A DNA stretch of 64,000 nt from Azorinus chamasolen (GCA_963576725.1 OY755240.1:97746316-97810315), one strand, 5' to 3'. Positions 32,327-43,672 are shown, numbered from the stretch's first letter. Translations and numbers: made by a program. Notes: generated from the letters alone by a model not told the origin.

Positions 32327-32960
32327 TTAACCATTTGCTCATGGAATATCCATGTAAGAAATAATGACATCATGAATATTAATTGGCCGTTTTTTAGAAT
32401 CATATATGAACAGGTAAATTTTTGGCCATGGCACAAACTGTAGAATCAGATTTTATTTCATAAGCCAACATATCTGATTCCGAACGGACGGTTCCTATAG
32501 GCGCGTTCTGATGGACGGTTCCTATAGGCGCGTTCTGACGGACTGTTCCTATAGGCGCGTGCTGACGGACGGTTCCTATAGGCGCGTTCTGACGGACGGT
32601 TCCTATAGGTGCGTTCTGACGGACGGTTCCTATAGGCGCGTCCTGACGGATGGTTCCTATAGGCGCGTTCTGACGGACGGTTCCTATAGGCGCGTCCTGA
32701 CGGACGGTTCATATAGGCGCCGCGTCCTGACGGACGGTTCCTATAGGCGCGTTCTGACGGACTGTTCCTATAGGCGCGTCCTGACGGACGGTTCCTATAG
32801 GTGTGTTTTGACGGACTGTTCCTATAGGCGCGATGCGTTCTGATGGACGGTTCCTATAGGCGCGTTTTGACGGACGGTTCCTATAGGCGCGTTCTGACCT
32901 AGGTCTACTCTGTTTTCATATGGGTTAAAGGTTTTATATATATATGGTGTAAATGGTTAA
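32327..32960 (+). mobile_element. Family A MITE whose core hairpin became a 27-bp array
   Basis: The left part is typical A: TTAACCATTTGCTCATGGAA, GTAAGAAATAATGACATCAT, GGCCATGGCACAAACTGTAG. The right part is also A: CTAGGTCTACTCTGTTTTCA and end GTAAATGGTTAA. Between them, where other copies have GACGGCTCCTATAGGAGCCG, lies the array at 32481-32897. Confidence 0.9.
32481..32897. repeat. 27-bp array GACGGACGGTTCCTATAGGC(GCGTTCT), about 15 units
   Basis: Each unit keeps the apex GGTTCCTATAGG of the A hairpin; variation is GTTCT/GTCCT and GGCGCG/GGTGCG. The length is a multiple of three, so both strands stay open (110 and 84 codons); there is no other sign of coding. Confidence 0.95.
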
Positions 32961-33059
32961 AATGCTCCAAAGAGTTTAAAACCATTTGTTTAATGAGAAA
33001 CTGGAATAAATTAATGGTTATTTTCCCTACTGAAAAAATAACGACCGTTCGAATGATAT

Positions 33060-33630
33060 AGTTATCTTTTACTCCATAATCTCACCTTTGAACGCCTTTG
33101 CAACAGAGTAGTAGCTTAAAAGTAACAGGTCGAGTTCTCTTCTGCCATGGCTACAACTGTTCTTAACTTCTTATTGTATATATTAACACAATAATTAACA
33201 AAATTAATATTCAAAATGAACAGAGGCTTACATTAATATTCATTATTAGAAGGTTCAAGCTAGAAGTCGCCAATAGTTTTTCCTTCTTATAAATACATTC
33301 CACACCTTTGCAAACAGAGTAGACCCATATCAGACAGCTCCTGTCGGGGCCGTCTGATCAGGGTCAGCCCTATTTGCATGTAAGAGTGGTGACTCTATAG
33401 TTTCTGCCTAGACCAGAGACTCCTGTGTACATATGCCATCAAAAATTCAGCAAATAATTGTTCATGACGTCATAATTTCTTACATTAATATTGGACAGGG
33501 AACGGATCAAACTAATCGTGCCCCAACTTGACTTTCAAAAGCAAGTTGAGGTTCCGAGTAAAAAATATTCAATGAATATTCATACAGTCATTATTCTTTA
33601 CATGAATATTCATTAGGTAAATACATGTAG
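33060..33630 (-). mobile_element. Three family A copies or fragments in minus orientation
   Basis: 33060-33250: CTTTTACTCCATAATCTCAC, TCTGCCATGGCTACAACTGT, TTACATTAATATTCA. 33290-33500: ACACCTTTGCAAACAGAGTA, CAGCTCCTGTCGGGGCCGTC, GTTCATGACGTCATAATTTC. 33560-33625: ATTCATACAGTCATTATTCT, TTACATGAATATTCATTAGG. Confidence 0.75.
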
Positions 33631-33897
33631 TTATATGCAACGACAGTTACGAGTTTCGCATCATTATACAATGCACTATCATACAGAAGTCTGCAGAACT
33701 ATAACAACACAGACCACAGACAAGCAAAAATAGAAAAAACAACAACAACTCTGACAGTTTCTCTCCGACTACTCGTTTGCATTTTATAAATGACAATTTC
33801 TTGTTCTTAGAATGTAATTATATAAAAGAATGTTAAACAAATTATTTAGAGTTACTTCCCTTGTAGCTAATAACTATAGACATTGCGTGTAAACATT

Positions 33898-35137
33898 TTT
33901 ATAACATAACACGTGGCTTCAGCGTGACGTAACACTATCATTTATTTTTTGATAATCATGGGCATATAATCACTAGTGAATAACATTCGAACGACCGAAT
34001 GACATTCGAACGATTCATACGCGCTGTCAAAACAAACAAACTGGCGGACGGTGGTCGACCTACCTGTCCACGATTGAGTCACGATAGATGGCAAAGGATT
34101 GTTGGCACTTGCGCCTTAATTTCGATAAAATAATACAAATTGTAATCGCTGTCAGGAATCATATACAAAATGTATACCAAAAAAGACCTACCAGCTACTC
34201 TGACCCATACAATCAATTCTACATTTAAATTAAAATGCCTCCTCAACTTTGCATTTTCTTCACCGCATGTCCTTTTGTTTATGCAGATTTCTACTCATAC
34301 AAATATCTCATCAATCAACAACAATAGTCATCTGAATCCAGCACAGCACAAACATATTTCAAATATGCTATACTCACTAACTCAGCTGATCGCGAAAATC
34401 TTCCTCCTGTTCCAACACATTTTATGCAGCAGTTCGTACTGACTCTTTTGTCCATTTCAAACATTTTCACTGAACTTGAATCGAGAATTTTTTTCTCGGT
34501 GGAAATGTCCATGTCCATGTGTATACATACAACACTAATGAAGGGCTTAATATACCAAAACGAAGGCGCATTTCGAATCCCATTGACAGTGAGTGTCGGA
34601 CGTGTTGGCGACCGTATGTAGGTCTTCATGTAAATGGCGCGCTTTACATAGACACATGTTGTGTACAATGACGTCAAAATGTGACGTGTTTGTAACTATG
34701 TATGTCAAAACTGTAACTCAAAAATTATTTTGACGTGTTTCTGTATGTTTTTGTATCATAAACTATCACAGTTAAATTGAATACCAGAGAGGTCTGAATT
34801 GGATCCTGGTTGATATGACAGTAAGTAAAAAATAAAGTTGGAAAATTTGGACCTACTTTGTCCCAGTTACTTAGCGAACCTAATAACACCTTTCATTCAT
34901 CATTTCTATATGTAAGGAGAATTTATAACAATCCACGTTACTGCTGAAATATTGGCTGCAAATAACATTTGTGTGTGTTATGTTGTAAATAGGATCTTGC
35001 ATTCGTGTTCATGATTATTGGATTTATTAAATTCGTCTTTTTAAAACGATAAAAAAACTCGCTAAAGCTCGTTTTTTATCGTTTTAAAAAGACTCATTTA
35101 ATAAATCCAATAATCAAGAACACTCATGTAAGATCCT
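33898..35137. mobile_element. Larger non-autonomous element, copy 2 (inverted, empty of the hAT insertion)
   Basis: Reverse complement of copy 1: TTATAACATAACACGTGGCT at the left, the uninterrupted site ATAATCACTAGTGAATAAC near 33966, and the hairpin at the right. It has about 219 bp not present in copy 1 (34287-34505). This extra part continues a minus-strand frame (34677-34315, 120 codons), giving DISTEKKILDSSSVKMFEMD and CCIKCVGTGGRFSR. Copy 1 probably lost it, as a deletion derivative. Function of the frame unknown. Confidence 0.72.
34991..35137. repeat. 147-bp hairpin, copy 2
   Basis: AGGATCTTGCATTCGTGTTC pairs with GAACACTCATGTAAGATCCT; inner arms around CTCGCTAAAGCTCG. Confidence 0.9.
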
Positions 35138-35209
35138 CTATATATAATCACGGATGACATTAACGACTTATTTGAAAAAGGATTCCTTTAGAGTTCATCC
35201 AATACTATA

Positions 35210-35382
35210 TTCTTTAAACGTTTACCCCAACATATTGGTGTAAGAAAGAATGATAACATGAAAACTAATCAGTTGTATATTTATTTTGGTAATTATGAAA
35301 AACAATGGTTTAGAATGAGATCTATATAATCCCATAGCTAACAGAGCAGACCCTAGTCAGACGGTTCCTGTAGGAGACTCGA
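35210..35382 (+). mobile_element. Family A MITE, left half up to the apex
   Basis: AACGTTTACCCCAACATATT, GTAAGAAAGAATGATAACAT, AACAGAGCAGACCCTAGTCA, GACGGTTCCTGTAGGAG, then unrelated sequence. Confidence 0.75.
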
Positions 35383-35509
35383 AGGTAGCGAATAAGAATA
35401 AAACTACAATGGCAATGTTGGGTTTGTCATTAAATATGCGCACAGCGTCACGGAAATTCACATATTCGTTGTACGTGTATTGTCTGAATGCATACGCTCT
35501 GTAAGAACG

Positions 35510-36330
35510 TACTTACATTCTCTGTAAGTATATTCTCTGTAAGTATATTCTCTGTACGTATAATCTCTGTATGTATATTCTCTGTAAGTACATTCTGTGT
35601 AGGTATATTATTAGTATGTGTATTCTATGTGCGTATATTATTAGTATGTGTATTATATGTGCGTATAGTCTCTTTATGTGTACATGTAATTTCTTTAATT
35701 CTCTTTATGTGTACATGTAATTTCTGTATGTATATTCTCTGTATGTATATTCTCTGTACGTATATTCTATGTACGCATTTTTCTGTATGTATATTCTCTG
35801 CATATATATTCTCTGCATCTATATTTTCAGTATGTATATTTTCTGTATGTATATTTTCTGTATGTATATTCTCTGTATGTATATTTTCTGTGTGTATATC
35901 ATTCTTATGTATATATTCTCTGCATATATATTATATGTATGCATATTCTTTGTATGTATATTCTATGTATGTATATATTATCTGTGCATGTATATTCTCT
36001 GTATGTATATCCTTTGTAGGTATATTCTTTGTTGGTGTATTCTCTGTGTGTATATTATCTGTACGTATATTCTCTGTATGTATATTCTCTGTGTGTATAT
36101 TCTCTGTATGTATATTTTCTGTACATACATGTACATATATTCTCTGTTCGTGTATTTACATTATTTGTACGTTTATTTTCTGTAAATATATTTTCTCTGT
36201 ATGTATCTATGTATGTGTATTTTCTGTACGTATATTCTATGTGGGTGTATTTTTTGTACGTATATTCTCTGTACGTATATATTCTCTGTACGTATGTATT
36301 CTCCGTGCGTAATTGTGTGTACGTTTATTC
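35510..36330. repeat. 15-bp array TATTCTCTGTATGTA, about 55 units
   Basis: Degenerate TCTGTRYGTATAT repeats with some longer units. The period is a multiple of three and keeps long + frames open (274 codons of CIFSV-type pentapeptides). Not traceable to a local MITE family. Confidence 0.9.
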
Positions 36331-36364
36331 TCTGTCTTTTCCTGTCTCCTCTTTTTTATTCTGT

Positions 36365-36572
36365 TGGATTTTTAAACACTTTACTTAATGAATATTTATG
36401 TAAAGAAATAATGACATCGTGGCTATTAATCAACATATTTTAATGGCGTTATGAACACTGATCTATAGTGTACAGATGCCGTCTGATCTATATTGTACAG
36501 ATACCGTCTGATCTGGGACTTCTCATTTTGTGCATTAAAAGGAGCATCTATGAGGTAAAGGGTAAATAAGGT
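36365..36572 (+). mobile_element. Family A MITE copy
   Basis: AAACACTTTACTTAATGAAT, GTAAAGAAATAATGACATCG, a duplicated GCCGTCTGATCTATATTGTA / ACCGTCTGATCTGGGACTTC and end TATGAGGTAAAGGG. Confidence 0.8.
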
Positions 36573-36748
36573 TTTGCTACGTTTCGGAAAAACATTGATG
36601 TTCTTATAAACATGCAACTATACCTTACTACAACGCATACGAGAAAGAACAATTTAGGTCTTATTAACCGACCATAAGGAGAGTAAATATGAAGGTGTTT
36701 TATATACATGTATATCCTGTGAGGTTTGTGTATTGTTTTTGTATTGCC

Positions 36749-36960
36749 TTTACCCTTACAATGCTGAATCTTCAAATGGACTTTTCCAGAATTCAAAATG
36801 TCAAGCTTATGCTGAATATTTAGGGATTTTTCTAAAGAAAACTGTAACATGACAAACAGTGCGGACCCTGATGAGAAAGCTCCACTAAGAGTCCTGTCAT
36901 CTGGGTCTACACTGTTTACAAAGGACATTAGTGATTCGTGTCCCACACTGTAAGGGATAA
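36749..36960 (+). mobile_element. Family A/F-type MITE copy
   Basis: TTACCCTTACAATGCTGAAT, ACAAACAGTGCGGACCCTGA, AAGCTCCACTAAGAGTCCTG, TCATCTGGGTCTACACTGTT and end GTAAGGGATAAA. It has the A core arrangement with the GTGCGGACC variant of family F. Confidence 0.65.
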
Positions 36961-36972
36961 ATTTGCACTTGT

Positions 36973-37290
36973 CTTAACGCTTTGCTTCATGCATATTAAT
37001 GTAAGAAATCGTGACATCATGAATAATAATTAGCTGATTTTTGTAATGATGTATGAAAACAGGAGTTTTTAGCCATGGCAGAAATCCGATCTGTACAATT
37101 CCATAAGCAAACAGAGCAGACCCTGGTCAGACGGTCTGTATCTGCTCTGTTTACACATGCGTTAAAATGCGTTTATACGAGGTAAAGTGTCATCTTAGAT
37201 ATGCGTTAAAATGCGTTTATATGAGGTAAAGTGTCATCTTAGATATGCGTTAAAATGCGTTTATACGAGGTAAAGTGTCATCTTAGATAT
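36973..37290 (+). mobile_element. Family A MITE with its right end triplicated (44-bp units)
   Basis: Left: AACGCTTTGCTTCATGCATA, GTAAGAAATCGTGACATCAT; the core has lost one arm (CCTGGTCAGACGGTCTGTAT). The right end ATGCGTTAAAATGCGTTTAT + ACGAGGTAAAGTG is repeated at 37157, 37201 and 37245. Confidence 0.85.
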
Positions 37291-37309
37291 GCGTTAAAAT
37301 TAGAGTCTG

Positions 37310-38665
37310 TGATTACCTTTGCAAATATTCTGGATCCTTATAAGACACAGAGTTACCGAGTATAAGACGACACAGAGTTACCGAGTATAATACACATTTA
37401 CCGAGTATAAGACACAGAGTTACCGATTATAAGACGACACAGAGTTACCGAGTATAATACACATTTACCGAGTATAAGACACAGAGTTACCAATTATACC
37501 GAGTATAAGACACAGAGTTACCGAGTATAAGCCACAGAGTTACCGAGTATAAGATACAGAGTTACCGAGTATAATACAGAGTTACCGAGTATAAGACACA
37601 GAGTTACCGAGTATAGACACAGAGTTACCGAGTATAAGCCACAGAGTTACCTAGTATAAGACACACAGAGTTACCGAGTATTAGACACAGAGTTAACGAG
37701 TATAAGACACAGAGTTACCGAGTATAAGACGACTCAGAGTTACCGAGTATAAGAAGACGCAGAGTTATCGAGTATAAGACGACACATAGCTACCGAGTAT
37801 AAGACGACACAGAGTTACCGAGTATAAGACACAGAGTTACCGAGTATAAGACACAGAGTTACCGAGTATAAGATACAGAGTTACTGAGTATAAGACACAG
37901 AGTTACCGAGTATAAGACACAGAGTTACCGAGTATAAGACGACACAGAGTTACCGAGTATAATACACATTTACCGAGTATAAGACACATAGTTACCGAGT
38001 ATACCGAGTATAAGACATAGAGTTACCGAGTATAAGACGACACAGAATTACCGAGTATAATACACATTTACCGAGTATAAGACACAGAGTTACCGAGTAT
38101 ACCGAGTATAAGACACAGAGTTACCGAGTATAAGCCACAGAGTTACCGAGTATAATACACAGAGTTACCGAGTATAATACACAGAGTTACCGAGTATAAG
38201 ACACAGAGTTACCGAGTATAGACACAGAGTTACCGAGTATAAGCCACAGAGTTACCTAGTATAAGACACACAGAGTTACCGAGTATTAGACACAGAGTTA
38301 CCGAGTATAAGACACAGAGTTACCGAGTATAAGACGACTCAGAGTTACCGAGTATAAGACGACACAGAGTTACCGAGTATAAGACGACACATAGCTACCG
38401 AGTATAAGACGACACAGAGTTACCGAGTATAAGACACAGAGTTACCGAGTATAAGACACAGAGTTACCGAGTATAAGATACAGAGTTACTGAGTATAAGA
38501 CACAGATTTACCGAGTATAAGACACAGAGTTACCGAGCTAGATTTAAACTGTTTGCAGCTCAGATTATGTTCTTTATAGAAAAGGAGAGAAAATAAAACA
38601 AGGAAAACTGTGGTAGACTGCAACAGTATGTGGACGCAATAGAGTTTTTCCCTTTCCCTTTTGCA
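37310..38665. mobile_element. Family C MITE expanded by an internal array
   Basis: Left: TTTGCAAATATTCTGGATCC then TTATAAGACACAGAGTTACC, as in the C copy at 13065 (GGATCCTTATCAGACACAGG, GTTAC). Right, after the array: GAGCTAGATTTAAACTGTTT, GCAGCTCAG, GTAGACTGCAACAG and GCAATAGAGTTTTTCCC, which corresponds to the C right shoulder. Confidence 0.78.
37345..38545. repeat. 22-bp array ACAGAGTTACCGAGTATAAG(AC) with a 605-bp duplication
   Basis: Units of 22 and 25 bp (AGACAC or AGACGACAC linkers) plus shorter ones. The rare variant CTAGTATAAGACACACAGAG is at 37651 and again at 38256, 605 bp apart, with the neighbouring variants in the same order. Confidence 0.93.
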
Positions 38666-38832
38666 AACACAGTAAACACAGACCAGACGATTTCTATAGG
38701 AGTTATCCGTTTATGAAATTATCAAATTGATCTGATTCCACAGCTTCTCCCAAAGTAAACATTTCTGTGTCTGTATAACATTATAAAATTCAGCTAATAC
38801 ACGTTCTGTCATGACTGCTGTTTACATGAATG
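38648..38832 (-). mobile_element. Family A MITE copy
   Basis: TTTGCAAACACAGTAAACAC, CAGACGATTTCTATAGGAGT, ACAGCTTCTCCCAAAG and TTTACATGAATGATCATGA; right core arm reduced. Confidence 0.65.
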
Positions 38833-38979
38833 ATCATGAAACCAACAATTCGACTTGTTTTGCGTGGTCCTCTACTGCATATGCAATGTAGGTACATGTA
38901 CCATCAACGTAAATCAAGTGCACGCACCCAATCAACTAATGAGGCTGGATTAGGGGGACTCATTTCACGAAGAACAATA

Positions 38980-39172
38980 CAGTATAACCCCTCTAAACTA
39001 AACATTCAATTTAGTATCAATATCGGACTAAGAGACTGGTAGCAGCTTAATGTAGGGTAAAAGTCATGCAGAAAGCTCCTCTAAGAGCTTTCTGTCTGAT
39101 TTTCACTCTTCATTAAGCAGCCACCTGCATAAAAGTATCTATTTTTTTCTCCGGTTTAGAGGGGTTTACTGA
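38980..39172. mobile_element. Family B MITE, complete with both outer ends
   Basis: ACAGTATAACCCCTCTAAAC at the left and GGTTTAGAGGGGTTTACTG at the right are inverted. The inner hairpin is GCAGCTTAATGTAGGGTAAA..CTTCATTAAGCAGCCACCTG with apex AAGCTCCTCTAAGAGCTT. Best copy for defining the family. Confidence 0.9.
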
Positions 39173-39204
39173 AACGGGCTAATTACGAGCCTCGCCAAAG
39201 CAGA

Positions 39205-40715
39205 ACGTAACACTGGCACACAAGAAGGTAACACTGATACACAAGGTAACACTGGCACACAAGAAGGTAACACTGACACACAAGGTAACACTGCTACACA
39301 AGAAGGTAACACTGATACACAAGAAGATAACACTGATAAACAAGAAGGTAACACTGATACACAAGAAGTTAACACTGATACATAAGAAGGTAACACTGAT
39401 ACACAAGAAGGTAACACTGATACACAAGGTAACACTGATACAATAAGGTAACACTAATACACAAGAAGGTAACACTGATGCAAAGGAAGGTAACACTGAT
39501 ACACAAGGTAACACTGACACAAAAGAAGGTAACACTGACGCACAAGGTAACACCGATACACAAGAAGGTAACACTGCTACACAAGAGGGTAATACTGCTA
39601 CACAAGGTAACACTCTTACACAGGAACGTAACACTGATACACAAGGTAACACTGACACACTAGAAGGTAACACTGACACACAAGGTAACACTGATACACA
39701 GTAAGGTAACGCTGATACACAGGAAGGTAACACTGATACACAAGATAACACTGACACAAAAGAAGGTAACACTGACACATACTGTAACACTGATACACAA
39801 GAAGGTAAAACTGATACACAAGAAGGTAACACTGATACACAAGAAGGTAACACTGATACACAAGAAGGTAACACTGATACACAAGAAGATAACACTTATA
39901 TACAAGAAGGTAACACTGATATACGAGAAGGTAACACTGATACACAAGAAGGTAACACTGACACACACAATGTAATACTGACAAAGAAGGTTACACCGAT
40001 ACACAAGAAGGTAACAACGATACACAAGAAGGTAACACTGATACACAAAAAGTAACTCTGATACGCAATAATGTAACACTGATACATAAGAAGGTAACAC
40101 AGATACACAAGAAGGTAAAACTGATAAACAAGAAGGTAACACTGATACGTAAGGTAACACTGACACACAAGGTAACACTGATACACAAGGTAACACTGAC
40201 ATACAATGTAACACTGATACACAAAAAAGGTAACATTGACACACAATAATGTAACACTGATACACAAGGTAACACTGATACACAAGAAGGTAACACTGAT
40301 ACACAAGAAGGTAACACTGACACACAATAAGGTTATACCTACACACAAGAAGGTTACAATGATACACAAGTTAACACTGGCATACACGAAGGTAACACTG
40401 GCACACAAGAAGGTAGCACTGGTACACAAGAAGGTAACACTGATACACAAGAAGAAAACACTGATACACAAGAAGGTAACACTGACACACAAGAAGGTAA
40501 CACTGACACACAAGACGGTAACACTTACACACAAGAAGATTACACTGATACACAAGGTAACACTGATACACACGAAGGTAACACTGGTTCACAAGAAGGT
40601 AGCACTGATACACAAGAAGGTAACACTGATACAGAAGAAAGTAACACTGACATACAAGAAGGTAACACTGATACACAAGGTAACACTGATACAGAAGAAG
40701 GTAACACTGATACAC
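39205..40715. repeat. 18/21-bp array AACACTGATACACAAG(AAG)GT, about 75 units
   Basis: Units with or without AAG. It lies between two TIR-like pieces: CCTCGCCAAAGCAGAACGTA (about 39191) and ACCTCGCCAATACGAACACT (about 40723), the latter being the left end of the next B-type element. Both unit lengths are multiples of three, so three minus frames and one plus frame stay open for up to 238 codons (SVLPSCV, VTLIHKK). I regard these frames as non-coding. Confidence 0.93.
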
Positions 40716-40920
40716 AGTCCAACCTCGCCAATACGAACACTGTAATAAGTATCATTTTCGGTATGTAAGACATGTAGCAGCTTAATGCAGGTTGTAAGTC
40801 ACACAGAAAACTCCTCGTGGAACTATCTTCATGACTTTCACCCTACTTTAAGCAATCTCTTGTGTAAGAAGTTCTTGATTATTATTTATTAAGTTCTGAA
40901 TAGCGAGGTGTTATTGTACA
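40716..40920. mobile_element. Family B MITE with Tigger-like ends
   Basis: Left end CAGTCCAACCTCGCCAATAC, right end AATAGCGAGGTGTTATTGTA (inverted, with mismatches). The inner hairpin is GTAGCAGCTTAATGCAGGTT..CCCTACTTTAAGC. CAGT(N)AACCTCGC-type ends are typical of pogo/Tigger elements. Confidence 0.85.
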
Positions 40921-41255
40921 GGTCTAATATATAAAATGTGTTCTGACCCGTACACAACCAAATGCACCATGGATTGATAAACACACTTCACATTGTGAAA
41001 TTAACTATTCCCATGGTAACGGAAACCCATGAAATCTCATTTACCTAAATCTATCATTAATGTTTTGGGTTTGATGTTGTTATTTCATTTGATTGTTTTT
41101 ATTCTTTTGGTTTTTGGCAAAGAAAGTAAGTTGAGAAGATTGCTCAATTATACACACATAGCTCTAAATTATTAAATACAAAATGTAACAGTGGCCATAC
41201 ACAAGAGGGGAATCTAGCGTCCATAGATACAACAAAAATGAAACGACAATGAAAG
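40921..41255. other. No feature recognised
   Basis: Unremarkable AT-rich sequence leading into the 36-bp satellite. Confidence 0.35.
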
Positions 41256-43419
41256 ACATGTATCACTCTGACACAGAAGTAACGCTATAAAGCATTTATC
41301 ACTCTGATACAGAAGTGACGCTATAAAGCATTTATCACTCTGATACAGAAGTAACGCTATAAAGCATGTATCACTCTGATACAGAAGTAACGATATAAAG
41401 CATGTATCACTCTGATACAGAAGTAACGATATAAAGCATTTATCACTCTGATACAGAAGTGACGCTATAAAGCATTTATCACTCTGATACAGAAGTGACG
41501 CTATAAAGCATGTATCACTCTGATACAGAAGTAACGATATAAAGCATGTATCACTCTGATACAGAAGTGACGCTATAAAGCATTTATCACTCTGACACAG
41601 AAGTAACGATATAAAGTATGTATCACTCTGACACAGAAGTGACGCTATAAAGCATTTATCACTCTGATACAGAAGTGACGCTATAAAGCATTTATCACTC
41701 TGATACAGAAGTGACGCTATAAAGCATGTATTACTCTGATACAGAAGTAACGATATAAAGCATGTATCACTCTGATACAGAAGTGACGCTATAAAGCATG
41801 TATCACTCTGATACAGAAGTGACGCTATAAAGCATGTATCACTCTGATACAGAAGTAACGATATAAAGCATGTATCACTCTGATACAGAAGTGACGCTAT
41901 AAAGCATGTATCACTCTGATACAGAAGTAACGATATAAAGCATGTATCACTCTGACACAGAAGTAACGATATAAAGCATGTATCACTCTGATACAGAAGT
42001 GACGCTATAAAGCATTTATCACTCTGATACAGAAGTGACGCTATAAAGCATTTATCACTCTGATACAGAAGTGACGCTATAAAGCATGTATCACTCTGAT
42101 ACAGAAGTGACGATATAAAGCATGTATCACTCTGATACAGAAGTGACGCTATAAAGCATTTATCACTCTGATACAGAAGTGACGCTATAAAGCATTTATC
42201 ACTCTGATACAGAAGTGACGCTATAAAGCATGTATCACTCTGATACAGAAGTGACGCTATAAAGCATGTATTACTCTGATACAGAAGTGACGCTATAAAG
42301 CATTTATCACTCTGATACAGAAGTGACGCTATAAAGCATGTATCACTCTGATACAGAAGTAACGATATAAAGCATGTATCACTCTGATACAGAAGTAACG
42401 CTATAAAGCATGTATCACTCTGATACAGAAGTAACGATATAAAGCATGTATCACTCTGACACAGAAGTAACGATATAAAGCATGTATCACTCTGATACAG
42501 AAGTGACGCTATAAAGCATGTATCACTCTGATACAGAAGTGACGCTATAAAGCATTTATCACTCTGATACAGAAGTGACGCTATAAAGCATGTATCACTC
42601 TGATACAGAAGTAACGATATAAAGCATGTATCACTCTGATACAGAAGTGACGCTATAAAGCATTTATCACTCTGATACAGAAGTGACGCTATAAAGCATG
42701 TATCACTCTGATACAGAAGTAACGCTATAAAGCATGTATCACTCTGATACAGAAGTGACGCTATAAAGCATGTATCACTCTGATACAGAAGTGACGATAT
42801 AAAGCATGTATCACTCTGACACAGAAGTAACGATATAAAGCATGTATCACTCTGACACAGAAGTAACGATATAAAGCATTTATCACTCTGACACAGAAGT
42901 AACGATATAAAGCATTTATCACTCTGACACAGAAGTAACGATATAAAGCATTTATCACTCTGACACAGAAGTAACGATAGAAAGCATTTATCACTCTGAT
43001 ACAGAAGTAACGCTATAAAGCATGTATCACTCTGACACAGAAGTAACGATATAAAGCATTTATCACTCTGATACAGAAGTGACGCTATAAAGCATGTATC
43101 ACTCTGACACAGAAGTAACGATATAAAGCATGTATCACTCTGATACAGAAGTGACGCTATAAAGCATGTATCACTCTGACACAGAAGTAACGATATAAAG
43201 TATGTATCACTCTGACACAGAAGTAACGATATAAAGTATGTATCACTCTGACACAGAAGTAACGATATAAAGTATGTATCACTCTGACACAGAAGTAACG
43301 ATATAAAGTATGTATCACTCTGACACAGAAGTAACGATATAAAGCATGTATCACTCTGACACAGAAGTAACGATATAAAGCATGTATCACTCTGACACAG
43401 AAGTAACGATATAAAGCGA
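41256..43419. repeat. 36-bp satellite, about 60 units
   Basis: Unit CATGTATCACTCTGATACAG + AAGTGACGCTATAAAG, strictly 36 bp throughout. Alternatives are GTGACGCT/GTAACGAT, GATACAG/GACACAG and CATGT/CATTT. Each unit holds the small inverted repeat TATCACTCTGATA. The 3' part (42800-43400) is almost uniformly the GACACAG-GTAACGAT subtype, so that end was homogenised separately. Very even period and low divergence indicate recent expansion. Confidence 0.97.
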
Positions 43420-43423
43420 TATA

Positions 43424-43672
43424 TTAACCCTTTACTCCATGATTATCCAAGAGATAATGATACCGTGAATATTAATGTGCTGACTCGTTATAATGACTTG
43501 AAAACAGAATTGTTTGATCATGGAAGAAACTGTAGAGAGATATCTACATGTATATTATTTCATAAGCAAGCAGAGCGGACCCTGATCAGACAGCTCCAGT
43601 AGGAACAATCTAATGTGGGCCTACGCTGCTTGCAAAGGCATAGACATGCGTATGTATAGAGTAAAGGCTTAA
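43424..43672 (+). mobile_element. Family A MITE, full length
   Basis: TTAACCCTTTACTCCATGAT, GATAATGATACCGTGAATAT, GATCATGGAAGAAACTGTAG, AGCGGACCCTGATCAGACAG and end GAGTAAAGGCTTAA. It starts 5 bp after the 36-bp satellite. Confidence 0.9.

Noticed and set aside
35488..36312. 274-codon plus frame rich in Cys/Phe/Ser/Val, resembling a membrane protein
   Set aside because: Product of the 15-bp TCTGTATGTATAT repeat; other frames are open too.
39179..40745. Long open frames (up to 238 codons) on both strands, as CISVTFL/SVLPSCV and VTLIHKK repeats
   Set aside because: They follow automatically from an 18/21-bp repeat without stop codons; several frames on both strands are open at once, and there is no start context, domain or splice site.
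41256..43419. CRISPR-like regular repeats
   Set aside because: Units are contiguous, with no unique spacers, in a eukaryotic genome; this is a satellite. The same holds for the other arrays.
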